Both the position numbers and the translations under genes were made by a program. DNA of 44,271 bases from Rikenellaceae bacterium (GTDB lineage: Bacteria; Bacteroidota; Bacteroidia; Bacteroidales; UBA932), in contig CAAGFN010000070.1 of the NCBI GenBank assembly GCA_900769145.1, forward strand, positions 1 to 44,271. The letters run 5' to 3'. This document shows positions 34,333 through 42,987 of the stretch, in pieces. Each line of letters begins with the position of its first letter. The first letter of the stretch is position 1. The notes beneath the pieces were generated by a model. It was not told the origin of the DNA. It searched no databases and worked only from the letters and a program-made list of their open reading frames with translations.

Positions 34333-35394
34333 ATGGACATTTGCAATACAGATATAAAGAAACTTGACGCCCTGGTAAGTGAAGCGTCGGCCATTGTCAT
34401 AACTGCGCACATCCATCCTGACGGAGATGCTGCAGGCAGTACCAATGCCCTTCTGGCCTATCTTGTGGGCAGAGGCAAGGAGAATGTCAGGATTATCTAC
34501 CCGGAACCGCTTGCCGACACGATTTCATTCATATCTGCCGCTACGGAAAGAGCCCTGATTATGGATGCAGTTACAGCGCCGGATGGGTGCAGGTCTGCCG
34601 TTGGGGCTGCCGATCTCATTTTCTGCCTTGACTGCAATTCATTCACAAGGACAGGTCCGCTTGAGGATATGATGAGGTCTTCTTCGGCTCGGAAAGTCCT
34701 CATTGACCATCACCTGAACCCGGATACAGAGGCGTATGACCTTGTGTTTTCCACACCGCAGGTGTCATCGGCTTGTGAACTTCTCTACAATATATTGCTG
34801 GCGATGCCGGATGTGGAGGGCGATGCCGGGAAGCTTCCCAAGACTTCTGCGGATGCCCTGATGACAGGAATGACCACGGATACCAACAATTTTGCAAATT
34901 CCGTGTATCCGTCCACGTTCGCCATGGCTTCCGGACTGCTGGAAGCAGGTGTTGACAGGGATGCCATTCTGCAGAAACTGTTCAATGAATATCGTGAGAA
35001 CCGGCTCCGGATGATGGGCTGGCTGCTCTATGATAACATGAGAATTACAGAGGCAGGGGTCGCATACATGGTTGTTACTTCCGCCATTGCTGAAAAATTC
35101 GGGATAATGGAGGGCGAGACGGAGGGCTTTGTAAACCTGCCTCTTGCCATTGGCCGGGTGAAGATGAGCCTTTTCCTGAAGATTGACGGTGAGGGGTTCT
35201 ACCGCGTCTCTGTCCGTTCCAAGAAAGGCTATTCCTCCAATCTCTGCGCTTCCCGCTATTTCCACGGAGGTGGCCACGAGAACGCCTCGGGAGGCCGTCT
35301 ATTCTTCCCGCAGGATATCCCGTCTCCGGATGCGGCCGCTGAATATATCGAGGCGGTGACTGACAAACTGTTCAAGGAGGAGGGCTACGTATGA
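34333..35394 (+). CDS. nrnA: DHH/DHHA1 phosphoesterase, NrnA-type oligoribonuclease/pAp phosphatase
   Basis: Degrades short RNA oligonucleotides and/or 3'-phosphoadenosine 5'-phosphate (pAp) with Mn2+. 353 residues from ATG 34333. N-terminal DHH domain: AHIHPDGDAAGS (His26, Asp30, Asp32), FCLDCNS and VLIDHHLNPD; then GMTTDTNNFANS. C-terminal DHHA1 domain: substrate-binding GGGHENASGG. The first motif has His where many family members have Asp-His (DHxxPDGD reads as AHIHPDGD), as seen in other NrnA proteins. pAp removal would suit sulfate assimilation, but no cys genes are near. The stop overlaps the next ATG by 4 bp. Confidence 0.9.
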   Translation: MDICNTDIKKLDALVSEASAIVITAHIHPDGDAAGSTNALLAYLVGRGKENVRIIYPEPLADTISFISAATERALIMDAVTAPDGCRSAVGAADLIFCLDCNSFTRTGPLEDMMRSSSARKVLIDHHLNPDTEAYDLVFSTPQVSSACELLYNILLAMPDVEGDAGKLPKTSADALMTGMTTDTNNFANSVYPSTFAMASGLLEAGVDRDAILQKLFNEYRENRLRMMGWLLYDNMRITEAGVAYMVVTSAIAEKFGIMEGETEGFVNLPLAIGRVKMSLFLKIDGEGFYRVSVRSKKGYSSNLCASRYFHGGGHENASGGRLFFPQDIPSPDAAAEYIEAVTDKLFKEEGYV

Positions 35395-35933
35395 GGAAAA
35401 TCATTGCCATGGCTGCGGTCCTGATGATTCTGTCGGTTTCCTGCACCAAGGAGCAGCGCAAGTCAATGCTTACCAAGCAGGAATCCAATATCGAGTCTTT
35501 CACCAAGAGCATACTCTCAAAGGTTGACACAGCATACGTGGTGCAGCACAAGGGCGTTACGCGGGTCGTAGTCGTTCCCGGACAGGGAGACAGCCTTGAG
35601 ACCGGCCTGGTGTCGTTCTACTATGCGGGTTATGTGCTCAGCAGCGCATCTCTTTCTGCCAGCAATCTCTTCGCCACCAACAGCGAAGATGTGGCGGCAT
35701 CAAGCAAATGGGAGCTCAGCGGGGAAAATCAGTTCGACATATTGACATTGAACATTGACAATGAGGATATTGTGGAAGGCCTGAGATACGGGCTCGAAGG
35801 CGTCAGGGCCGGACAGGAATGCTACATTCTGTTTTCCGGGAAATACGGATTCGGAAAGAAGCCATTAGGCACGATTCCTGCAAATGCAGCCCTGGCCTAT
35901 CACGTTTGGGTAGAGAGCATTGCCAATGAATAA
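35391..35933 (+). CDS. FKBP-like lipoprotein
   Basis: 180 residues. The signal (MRKIIAMAAVLMILSVSC) ends in lipobox SVSC, so it is lipid-anchored in the envelope. After a charged helix comes an FKBP-like domain (about 60-178): VSFYYAGYVLSS, IVEGLRYGLEGVRAGQECYI, FSGKYGFGKKPLGTIPANAALAY. Several aromatic residues of the FK506-binding pocket are kept but the core is diverged, so isomerase activity is uncertain and chaperone activity possible. Related FKBP lipoproteins (GldI-like) support gliding and type IX secretion in other Bacteroidetes; no gld genes are here. It overlaps nrnA by 4 bp and precedes a second FKBP lipoprotein. Confidence 0.8.
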   Translation: MRKIIAMAAVLMILSVSCTKEQRKSMLTKQESNIESFTKSILSKVDTAYVVQHKGVTRVVVVPGQGDSLETGLVSFYYAGYVLSSASLSASNLFATNSEDVAASSKWELSGENQFDILTLNIDNEDIVEGLRYGLEGVRAGQECYILFSGKYGFGKKPLGTIPANAALAYHVWVESIANE

Positions 35934-35963
35934 CCAGAAAATATTTACAAGATGACAGAGATA

Positions 35964-36977
35964 ATGAAGAGAAACTTGACGATTGCCGCATTGGCCATCA
36001 TTGCCGTATCCTGCGCCAAATCAGAGAAGGTGGAGCCTTACGCTGATGAAGAATTGTATTTCAAGGCCTGGGTGGAAATCAACAGCCCCGGTGCTGTCCC
36101 TACTTCCCTTGGCGCCTTCATTCTGGATGACGAGGAGGGCAAAGGAGAAGCATATAACTCCGAGAAGTATCCCTACGTATATGTGAGATATACCATTTCC
36201 GATATTGAGGGCAATATCACTTCCACCAATGAGAAGAAAATTGCCCAGCAGATAGGCTCATACGACAAGGCCAATTATTATGGCCCCGAGGTCTGGATTG
36301 TGAGGGAGGACTTCATCCCTGCGGGTGTCGAGGATATGCTCGAAGGAATGCACGTCGGAGGAAAGAGGACGGCTGCAATACCTGCCTGGCTGATGACCAC
36401 GAAAAGGTACAAGAAACCTTCCGAGTATCTCAAGCACAAGAGCGACAACACGACTTCCATCTATAAGGTTGAACTGGTGGCATCTACTGAAGATGTGCTC
36501 AAGTCAGAGGTGGATTCATTGGAAAAATTCACCCACACATATCTGGACGGAGTTGACTCCCTTTCCTACGGCTTCTACTACAAGCAGCTCGCGGAGCCAT
36601 CGGACACCAATGCATTCCCTTCGGATACGACAATCTACATCAACTATACCGGACGTCTCCTGAACGGGCAGGTATTCGACACGACAATACAGGACACCGC
36701 CAAGTTCTACAATGTTTACAGTTCTTCCCGTACATACGAGCCTGTCCAGGTGAATTGGGGAGAGAATTACTACGACATCACGATGGGCGACTCCTCATCG
36801 TCCTCGTCACTGATAGGCGGTTTCCAGAAGACTCTCTGGAAAATGAGACATTACGAGAAGGGTGTGGGTCTGTTCTATTCGCTTTACGGCTACGGATATT
36901 CCGGAAGCGGCAAGAAGATTCCTTCATTCGCTCCACTTATGTTTGAAGTCGAGATTGTTGACAAACCGGAGGATTAA
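35964..36977 (+). CDS. FKBP-type peptidyl-prolyl isomerase lipoprotein, probably two FKBP-like domains
   Basis: From ATG 35964 (MKRNLTIAALAIIAVSC, lipobox AVSC) the protein has 337 residues; an ATG 12 nt upstream is possible but less like a signal start. The first domain (about 30-170) has a FKBP-like pattern with VYVRYTISDIEGNI and VEDMLEGMHVGGKRTAAIP. The second (about 200-337) shows TIYINYTGRLLNGQVFDTTI, LIGGFQKTLWKMRHYEKG and IPSFAPLMFEVEIVD, interrupted by an insert of about 35 residues that includes a five-Ser run. The duplication and insert suggest a dedicated envelope folding factor. The MATE gene starts 2 nt after its stop. Confidence 0.82.
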   Translation: MKRNLTIAALAIIAVSCAKSEKVEPYADEELYFKAWVEINSPGAVPTSLGAFILDDEEGKGEAYNSEKYPYVYVRYTISDIEGNITSTNEKKIAQQIGSYDKANYYGPEVWIVREDFIPAGVEDMLEGMHVGGKRTAAIPAWLMTTKRYKKPSEYLKHKSDNTTSIYKVELVASTEDVLKSEVDSLEKFTHTYLDGVDSLSYGFYYKQLAEPSDTNAFPSDTTIYINYTGRLLNGQVFDTTIQDTAKFYNVYSSSRTYEPVQVNWGENYYDITMGDSSSSSSLIGGFQKTLWKMRHYEKGVGLFYSLYGYGYSGSGKKIPSFAPLMFEVEIVDKPED

Positions 36978-36979
36978 CC

Positions 36980-38374
36980 ATGTCGGCGACAGTCCCTTCT
37001 GAACTCGGTGAAAAGAATGTGCGTCAACTTCTGATGCAGTATGCGGTCCCGGCAATCATTGCCATGACCGCATCTTCATTGTACAATATGGTGGACAGCA
37101 TCTTCATCGGCCATATACCCGGTGTGGGACAGTATGCGATATCCGGCCTTGCCGTGACATTCCCGCTGATGAATCTTTCCACCGCTTTGGGCACCCTGGT
37201 CGGCGTGGGCGCATCCACCATGCTGTCCGTCCTGCTGGGCCAGCGGAACTACAAGGCTGCCGGCAAGGTTCTCACCAATGAGTTCCTGCTCAATATAATC
37301 ATCGGTCTTGCCTTCTCCGTTGTCACGATTGCCTTCCTGGACCCGATTCTTCTCTTTTTCGGCGCGAGCGAAAATACATTGCCTTATGCGAGGGACTATA
37401 TGCTTGTTATCCTGATTGGCAATGTGGTGACACATCTCTATTTCGGACTGAACAATGTAATCAGGGCATCCGGACATCCGAAGATGGCTATGGGCCTGAC
37501 CATATTCACGGTGCTTTCCAACACGATTCTTGACCCGGTATTCATCTTCGGTTTCGATATGGGCATCCAGGGAGCGGCGCTTGCTACGGTAATCTGCCAA
37601 TGCCTCTCCCTTGCTTACGCGCTCTGGTTTTTCTTTGACCAGAAAAATTTTCTCCACTTTCCGGCAAGGCTCAGGGATTTCCGCCTTGACTTGAGAGTGG
37701 CGGTGGATTCGCTCACTATAGGCATGGGACCATTCCTCATGAATTCAGCTGCATGCATTGTCACAATGCTCATCAATCAGCAGCTTCTCAAGTACGGAGG
37801 GGACCTGGCAATCGGAGCATACGGAATCGTGAACCGCTTCACATTCCTGTTCATAATGGTCAATATGGGATTCAATCAGGGAATGCAGCCTATTGCAGGA
37901 TATAATTTTGGAGCCAGAAAATACTCGAGGGTCAAGGAAGTGTACAGGCTTACTGTCTTCTGCGCATCAGCCGTCTCACTCCTGGGCTTCATCGTGTCAG
38001 AGGCAATTCCGGGGCCGGCAGCAGCGCTCTTTACTTCGGAACCTGAACTTAAGGAATTGGCTGTCAACGGATTGAGAATGATGAATATATGCCTTCCTCT
38101 CGTGGGCTACCAGATGGTCTCGACCAATCTTTTCCAATGTCTCGGGATGGTGCACAAATCCATTCTGCTTTCGCTTTTAAGGCAGCTTCTCTTCCTGGTT
38201 CCGCTGATTTATTTCCTGCCGACATTCTTCGGGCATATAGGAGTATGGCTCTCATTCCCTGTGGCTGACTCACTCTCGGTGATACTCACCACTATATTGG
38301 TGATTCGCCTTATTCGCAAATTGAGACGGCTCAATGATGGGGATGATCCCGGAATTCTTGGCAGCAAAATCTGA
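36980..38374 (+). CDS. MATE family multidrug/metabolite exporter
   Basis: Cation-coupled exporter in the inner membrane. 464 residues in 12 hydrophobic segments arranged as two six-helix halves: the first begins RQLLMQYAVPAIIAMTASSLYNMVDSIFIG, here given by its key parts VPAIIAM and YNMVDSIFIGH; the second contains FNQGMQPIAGYNFGARKY, the standard MATE signature. The loop VIRASGHPKMAM is also typical. It belongs to the NorM/DinF-like branch common in Bacteroidetes. The substrate is unknown; drugs, flavins or cell-wall precursors are possible. It lies in the middle of the nrnA-led operon, 6 nt before the next gene. Confidence 0.92.
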   Translation: MSATVPSELGEKNVRQLLMQYAVPAIIAMTASSLYNMVDSIFIGHIPGVGQYAISGLAVTFPLMNLSTALGTLVGVGASTMLSVLLGQRNYKAAGKVLTNEFLLNIIIGLAFSVVTIAFLDPILLFFGASENTLPYARDYMLVILIGNVVTHLYFGLNNVIRASGHPKMAMGLTIFTVLSNTILDPVFIFGFDMGIQGAALATVICQCLSLAYALWFFFDQKNFLHFPARLRDFRLDLRVAVDSLTIGMGPFLMNSAACIVTMLINQQLLKYGGDLAIGAYGIVNRFTFLFIMVNMGFNQGMQPIAGYNFGARKYSRVKEVYRLTVFCASAVSLLGFIVSEAIPGPAAALFTSEPELKELAVNGLRMMNICLPLVGYQMVSTNLFQCLGMVHKSILLSLLRQLLFLVPLIYFLPTFFGHIGVWLSFPVADSLSVILTTILVIRLIRKLRRLNDGDDPGILGSKI

Positions 38375-38380
38375 AAAGTT

Positions 38381-39001
38381 ATGGGCAATATAATAATCAA
38401 TGTAGGAAGACAGTTCGGAAGCGGCGGTTATCTCGTCGCCCGTTCCCTGGGAGATAAACTTGGAATACCGGTCTATGACAGGGAACTGATTTCCGAGGCG
38501 GCGCGCCGGAGCGGTTTCAGTGCCGAGCTGTTCGCCAGCAAGGATGAAAAGCGGAGTCTTTTCGGAATGTCCGGCTTTATTGGTACGGGAAGAGCCTCAT
38601 TCTCAGGTAATTATGTCAATGATGACAGCATCTTCAAAATCCAGAGTGATGTGATACGGATGATTGCTGACAATGGACCGGCTATCTTCATTGGACGCTG
38701 TGCTGACTACATTCTGCGGGAGTTGGGCTGCATTGACGTGTTCATCACAGCCCCGGACGAGGTCAGGGTGAAGAGGATATCGGAGAGGCTCGGCATATCG
38801 GATGACGAGGCTGAGTCATTGATGAAGAAGAAGGATTCCGGAAGGGAGTCCTATTACAATTATTTCACTTTCGGGCATTGGGGCGTGGCATCCAACTATG
38901 ACTTGTGCATTGACTCGTCAATCCTCGGCATTGAGGGTACTGCCGATTTCATCATTGAATTCGGACGCAGGTCGGGAAAGATTGCAGGAGGGGAGAAATG
39001 A
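38381..39001 (+). CDS. Cytidylate kinase-like family protein
   Basis: P-loop NTPase of the Cytidylate_kin2 group, distinct from housekeeping Cmk. 206 residues, no signal. The P-loop is shortened, GRQFGSGG near residue 9, followed by YDRELISEAARRSGF as in the family; FIGRCADYIL (about 105) corresponds to the nucleotide-binding core, and RVKRISERLGISDDEA is the lid helix. A phosphate acceptor has not been assigned for this group, to my knowledge. It overlaps the serine hydrolase gene by 4 bp. Confidence 0.85.
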   Translation: MGNIIINVGRQFGSGGYLVARSLGDKLGIPVYDRELISEAARRSGFSAELFASKDEKRSLFGMSGFIGTGRASFSGNYVNDDSIFKIQSDVIRMIADNGPAIFIGRCADYILRELGCIDVFITAPDEVRVKRISERLGISDDEAESLMKKKDSGRESYYNYFTFGHWGVASNYDLCIDSSILGIEGTADFIIEFGRRSGKIAGGEK

Positions 39002-40296
39002 GGTTGAAGCGTACCGGAGTCGTTTTGTCATTGGCGGTGCTGCTGGCACTTGCCGGAATCTGCGTGTCGCTGAGTTCCTCATCCGGGGAGCAGGAAGCGG
39101 TAATTATGCCGCCGGTTCATCTCAATGAGGTGATTGACAATGACACGACAGCATTTCCGGCTCTCCGCGGAATGGATGCGGCGATAGAGAAATATATGGC
39201 CTACTGGCGGCTCAGGGGGGTCTCCCTGTCCATTATGCGCAATGATTCCCTTCTTTTCTGCAAGGGCTACGGCTGGGCTGACAAGGAGGCGGGCGTGGAG
39301 ATGTCCCCGGCTTATATAATGCGGGTGGCCTCTGTTTCCAAGTTATTGACAGCCACTGCGATAATGAAGCTCCAGGAGGCCGGGAGGCTTCATTTGAAGG
39401 ATACTGTTTTCGGGCCTTCCGGCATATTGAGGGACACGGCCTATACCTCCGTGATGAAGGATCCTCTCTACAATCTCATCACTGTCGAGGACCTTCTCCG
39501 TCACAAGGGAGGTTTCACTGCAAGCGGGGGAGACCCGATGTTCTCCACCCGGACGATAATGCTCCAGAATCATCTGGATACGCCGCCTGACAACATTGAA
39601 CTGATGAGAATCTATCTCAGGCGCAGGCTCCGTTTCCGTCCTGGCACGAGCCAGTATTATTCCAATTTCGGCTATCTCCTGCTGAGCAAAATCATTGAGC
39701 AGGTCTCCGGCCTTGATTATGAGACATATATGCGTGACAGCGTGCTCGTTCCGGCTGGCTGTTACGATATGCATATCGCGCACAATTACTATGAGGAGAG
39801 GTATCCGGGTGAGGTGAAGTATTACAATGGAGCCGACACCCTCCTGGTCGAGGAGTACAACAACAGCGGACGTATGGTGGAGAGGTGTTATGGCGGCAGT
39901 GACGTCCGGGCGTTGTCCGGGGCAGGGGCCTGGGTGACATCTACTCCCGAACTGGCCAGGTTCGTGGCCAGCATTGACGGACGGCCTGGGGTGCCTGACA
40001 TCATTTCCGGTGAGAGCGTTGACGCAATGACGGAGTGGTTCGACCCTGAGACTTATTCTCTCGGATGGAATGATACCAAGCCGACAGGGGAGTGGACGAG
40101 GACCGGCACATTGTCCGGCACTTCAGCATTGATCAAATACTATCCGGACGGTGAGTGCTGGATAATGGTGACAAATACCAGCACCTGGAAAGGCCCCGGC
40201 TTTACCAGCTATACCGCAGGACTTTTCAAGAAACTCAGGGAGAAGTATTCTTCCAAACTGCCTTCAAGAGATTTATTCCACATTGAACATAACTAA
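38998..40296 (+). CDS. Beta-lactamase family serine hydrolase (class C/esterase type)
   Basis: Periplasmic or membrane-anchored serine hydrolase of the AmpC/DD-peptidase/EstB superfamily. 432 residues; residues about 6-25 form a signal or anchor segment. The nucleophile motif SxxK is SVSK, Ser112-Lys115; the second motif YxN is YSN at 221-223; the third, where KTG is expected, may be RTGTLSGTSA near residue 380. Candidate roles are peptidoglycan D-Ala peptidase, D-aminopeptidase or esterase; true beta-lactamase activity is not implied. It overlaps the cytidylate-kinase-like gene by 4 bp, so the two are translationally coupled. The CoA transferase follows after 13 nt. Confidence 0.87.
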   Translation: MRLKRTGVVLSLAVLLALAGICVSLSSSSGEQEAVIMPPVHLNEVIDNDTTAFPALRGMDAAIEKYMAYWRLRGVSLSIMRNDSLLFCKGYGWADKEAGVEMSPAYIMRVASVSKLLTATAIMKLQEAGRLHLKDTVFGPSGILRDTAYTSVMKDPLYNLITVEDLLRHKGGFTASGGDPMFSTRTIMLQNHLDTPPDNIELMRIYLRRRLRFRPGTSQYYSNFGYLLLSKIIEQVSGLDYETYMRDSVLVPAGCYDMHIAHNYYEERYPGEVKYYNGADTLLVEEYNNSGRMVERCYGGSDVRALSGAGAWVTSTPELARFVASIDGRPGVPDIISGESVDAMTEWFDPETYSLGWNDTKPTGEWTRTGTLSGTSALIKYYPDGECWIMVTNTSTWKGPGFTSYTAGLFKKLREKYSSKLPSRDLFHIEHN

Positions 40297-40309
40297 TTTC
40301 CAACTATTT

Positions 40310-41611
40310 ATGAAACAACCAAGAACAGTCACAGCCGACGAAGCAGTAATGGCTGTCCGTACAGGAGACCACATCCATCTCAGCAGCGTGGCCAGCGTGC
40401 CTCATGTGCTTATCCAGGCATTGTGCCGCAGGGCTGATGCAGGCGAGGTGAGGGATCTTCATTTCCACCATTTCCATACAGAGGGCCCTGCCCCATATTC
40501 CGACCCTGCATACGAGGGAATTTTCTTCGACCAGGGATTCTTCCTCGGCCCGAATGTCAGGGCCAATGTCAATGCCGGCTATGCGGATTATCTCCCCGTG
40601 CATCTGGGCGAGTCCCAGAAACTATACAGGAGCGGTGCTCTCCGTTGCGATGTGGCCATGGTCCAGGTTTCCCGTCCTGACGAGAATGGTTTTTTCTCTC
40701 TCGGAACTTCCGTGGACTGCTCGCTCGCTGCCATTGAAAGTGCGGGAACTGTAATTGCCGTTGTCAATGAGAATGTACCTTTCGCATACGGTGATCTAGT
40801 GAGCCCGGACCTTGTAGATTACATTGTATATGACAATACTCCATTGGTAACCAAGGACTTTGCCCAGCCTGACGAGGTGGAGCAACTGATAGGAAAGAAC
40901 TGTGCCGAGCTGGTTCCTGACGGTGCCTGCCTCCAGATGGGTATCGGAGCTCTTCCGAATGCTCTCGCTGTGGCTCTTTCCGACCACAAGAATCTTGGCC
41001 TTCATACCGAGATGTTCGCAGACGGCATCCTGGGCCTGATAAAGAAGGGGGTCATCAACGGCAGTTGCAAGAAGATTGACACCGGCAAGGTCGTGGCTTC
41101 ATTCCTCCTGGGTTCTGACGAGGTGTACAAGTTCATTGACCATAATCCTGATGTCCTGATGAAGGATATCAAATATACCAATGACCCTTGGGTAATTGCG
41201 CAGAATCCGAATATGATGGCCATAAACTCCGCTGTTGAGGTGGACTTGACAGGCCAGATAAGCGCAGACTCCATCGGTACCAGAATCTTCTCCGGCACCG
41301 GCGGACAGGTGGATTTCGTGAAGGGTGCGACCATGAGCGAGGGCGGAAAATCCGTGACAGCATTCGCCTCCAGGACGAGGAAGGGCCAGTCGAAGATTGT
41401 CCCTGTTCTCAATACAGGTGCAGGCGTGGTTACTCCGCGTGCAGATGCTCATTGGATTGTGACTGAGTACGGTGCTGTTGACCTCTACGGCAAGTCATTG
41501 CAGGAAAGGGCCAAACTCCTCATCAGCATTGCCCATCCTGATGACCGGAACGACCTGGACCGCGCCGCATTCGAGCGGTTCGGACCGCATTACCACAATT
41601 TCAGTATCTGA
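40310..41611 (+). CDS. Acetyl-CoA hydrolase/transferase family acyl-CoA:carboxylate CoA-transferase
   Basis: Moves CoA between acyl-CoA and acetate or another carboxylate (family of 4-hydroxybutyrate, butyryl- and succinyl-CoA:acetate CoA-transferases). From ATG 40310 (MKQPRTVTADEAV) it has 433 residues; an in-frame TTG 27 nt upstream overlaps the preceding gene. The catalytic Glu is Glu234 in LHTEMFADG. Other hallmarks: GIGALPNAL, FSGTGGQVDFVKGA and the C-terminal YGAVDLYGKSLQERAKLL. The fermentation role is probably release of acetate, butyrate or propionate; the exact acyl group is not determinable. It ends the seven-gene run. Confidence 0.92.
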   Translation: MKQPRTVTADEAVMAVRTGDHIHLSSVASVPHVLIQALCRRADAGEVRDLHFHHFHTEGPAPYSDPAYEGIFFDQGFFLGPNVRANVNAGYADYLPVHLGESQKLYRSGALRCDVAMVQVSRPDENGFFSLGTSVDCSLAAIESAGTVIAVVNENVPFAYGDLVSPDLVDYIVYDNTPLVTKDFAQPDEVEQLIGKNCAELVPDGACLQMGIGALPNALAVALSDHKNLGLHTEMFADGILGLIKKGVINGSCKKIDTGKVVASFLLGSDEVYKFIDHNPDVLMKDIKYTNDPWVIAQNPNMMAINSAVEVDLTGQISADSIGTRIFSGTGGQVDFVKGATMSEGGKSVTAFASRTRKGQSKIVPVLNTGAGVVTPRADAHWIVTEYGAVDLYGKSLQERAKLLISIAHPDDRNDLDRAAFERFGPHYHNFSI

Positions 41612-41658
41612 CGAGACTCCTAAGTCATTGGTGGTAAACAGTTTCAGGAAAGAAATGC

Positions 41659-41677
41659 CGTGGCCGGCCACTTTTTT
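41659..41677 (+). terminator. Probable terminator of the nrnA-to-CoA-transferase operon
   Basis: The palindrome gtggccggccac (41659-41670) is followed by c-free T-run tttttt (41672-41677). The stem is four to five pairs with a small loop, GC-rich. Confidence 0.6.
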
Positions 41678-41713
41678 ATGCAATTTTGGAGTGTAATTCC
41701 AAAATTGCATAAA
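41675..41713. repeat. Perfect 16-bp AT-rich inverted repeat
   Basis: tttatgcaattttgga (41675-41690) and tccaaaattgcataaa (41698-41713) are exact reverse complements with loop gtgtaat. It is 9 bp past the last stop codon of the AbiE-like operon. There is no T-run after it on either strand, so a plain intrinsic terminator is not a full explanation. Confidence 0.8.
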
Positions 41714-41722
41714 TGACCCGCT

Positions 41723-41932
41723 TCAAATAATAAGCATTATCCGTCCCTCTGCCTTGACGAATGTATCAGGGTGGTGTATGGCCACGGCATATACCTGTGC
41801 TGATGTCACCGGCTGGCCGTCCTTGCGCACATGCAGCTTCCTGCGGTTGATGATATCCGCTATCTGCTCCGTGCGAAGGCCCCCGTTACGTTCTGCAAGG
41901 ACATACAATATCGCTTCCTCGATCTTCATCAT
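41723..41932 (-). CDS. Small helix-turn-helix-like protein, third gene of AbiE-like operon
   Basis: 69 residues from the ATG at 41932; a second ATG follows at 41929. The first choice overlaps the AbiEii stop as ATGA. The sequence is compact: MKIEEAILYVLAERNGGLRT, then QIADIINRRKLH, a basic VRKDGQPVTSAQVYA and a terminal hydrophobic strand GRIMLII. The pattern (helix, helix with EQIADIIN, basic loop, helix, strand) resembles HARE/winged-helix domains found with restriction and DNA-repair proteins. I do not recognise a named family with certainty. Its coupling to the toxin gene suggests a third component: DNA-binding regulator or accessory antitoxin. No signal peptide. Confidence 0.65.
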   Translation of the reverse strand: MMKIEEAILYVLAERNGGLRTEQIADIINRRKLHVRKDGQPVTSAQVYAVAIHHPDTFVKAEGRIMLII

Positions 41933-42987
41933 TGCATCATCTGGCTTGTGAGTGCCCAATAATAGTATGCTTCAGGAAGGATTACACTCAATTTGTTCAA
42001 TTTATTTGAAAGTGTAGGTTGCAAAACCGGGGCTTCTCTGTCTTTATCATAACGCGTAATTGCGTTTGCACCTGTCTCAATGCTTGTAGCTAGACAAACT
42101 GCTTTAGCTGCATCAGTGATCGCATCCTCAATATGGTATTTGCTCTGATACATAAAAGGGCGTATGAACGTGACTCCTTTTTGAAGTGCATCAAAATCTC
42201 CTTGGCCAGCTTTCCCTCGGGTTGCCAAACACAACGCAGTGTCCCTGATATCCTGGAATATTACTGTCGGGTCGTCGGAAAGGTGTTTATAGGCAAGTTC
42301 TATGGGTGCGATACGGTTGAATACCCTGCTTATGGTTTCCAAATCGTACATTGCGTCAAACAGACGGCCGATATCGTAGAGCTGCTTGATTATTTCTACA
42401 AATTTAGGTTTCCCATTCTTGAAATACGGTATTCCTGATGTGTTTGGAGCGAATGCGGTGAGTTTATCGGCAAGAATGTCATCGACTGATGGGACCTTCA
42501 CGGTCAATGGTGCTCCGTCGAGAAGGATGAACGGGCTTTCGATGTCTTTTGTCTCAACCTTCTCATATTGGGCATCTTCATACAGGACATCCAGCAGAAT
42601 GCTTTCTGTGCGTTCAGTTTGGGAAAGATATGCGACCCTGTAATGGAGTTTCTCGTGAGATTTTGGAACCGATGAGAAACGCTGTTCGCGTTCGATGGTT
42701 TCCCGTCCGGTGAAACCATATTCGGGAAACTTTGCGAGGTATTGCTCAATGTTAGTCCCCGGAGGGCATACTATATCCACATCTATACTGAGACGATGAA
42801 GACCGGATCCCAGTAGCAGCATCAAACAGGATCCGCCCTTCCAGATATATGGACATCCTGATTCACTGAGCATTTCAACAAGAGAAAATGCCCGGATGAC
42901 TTTCTCGATGAGATTGACATCATTATATTTGAACCGATCCCGGACCGTTTCTATCCATTCTTTTGTGAAGCATTCCTTGCGTATCAT
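41929..42987 (-). CDS. AbiEii/AbiGii-type nucleotidyltransferase toxin
   Basis: 352 residues. Members of this DNA-polymerase-beta-fold family transfer nucleotides to RNA such as tRNA 3' ends and block growth until neutralised by the cognate antitoxin; several act in abortive infection. The nucleotidyltransferase core is visible: KGGSCLMLLLG (Gly51-Gly52-Ser53) followed by RLSIDVDIVCP, with metal ligands Asp69 and Asp71; a third acidic site may be in LLDVLYED. The family motif VPSVDDILADKLTAFAP (Lys-Leu-x-Ala) is present near residue 170. It overlaps both neighbours by 4 bp (42984-42987 and around 41929-41932), so expression is tightly coupled. GC is lower than in the metabolic genes nearby. 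Confidence 0.85.
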   Translation of the reverse strand: MIRKECFTKEWIETVRDRFKYNDVNLIEKVIRAFSLVEMLSESGCPYIWKGGSCLMLLLGSGLHRLSIDVDIVCPPGTNIEQYLAKFPEYGFTGRETIEREQRFSSVPKSHEKLHYRVAYLSQTERTESILLDVLYEDAQYEKVETKDIESPFILLDGAPLTVKVPSVDDILADKLTAFAPNTSGIPYFKNGKPKFVEIIKQLYDIGRLFDAMYDLETISRVFNRIAPIELAYKHLSDDPTVIFQDIRDTALCLATRGKAGQGDFDALQKGVTFIRPFMYQSKYHIEDAITDAAKAVCLATSIETGANAITRYDKDREAPVLQPTLSNKLNKLSVILPEAYYYWALTSQMMQ

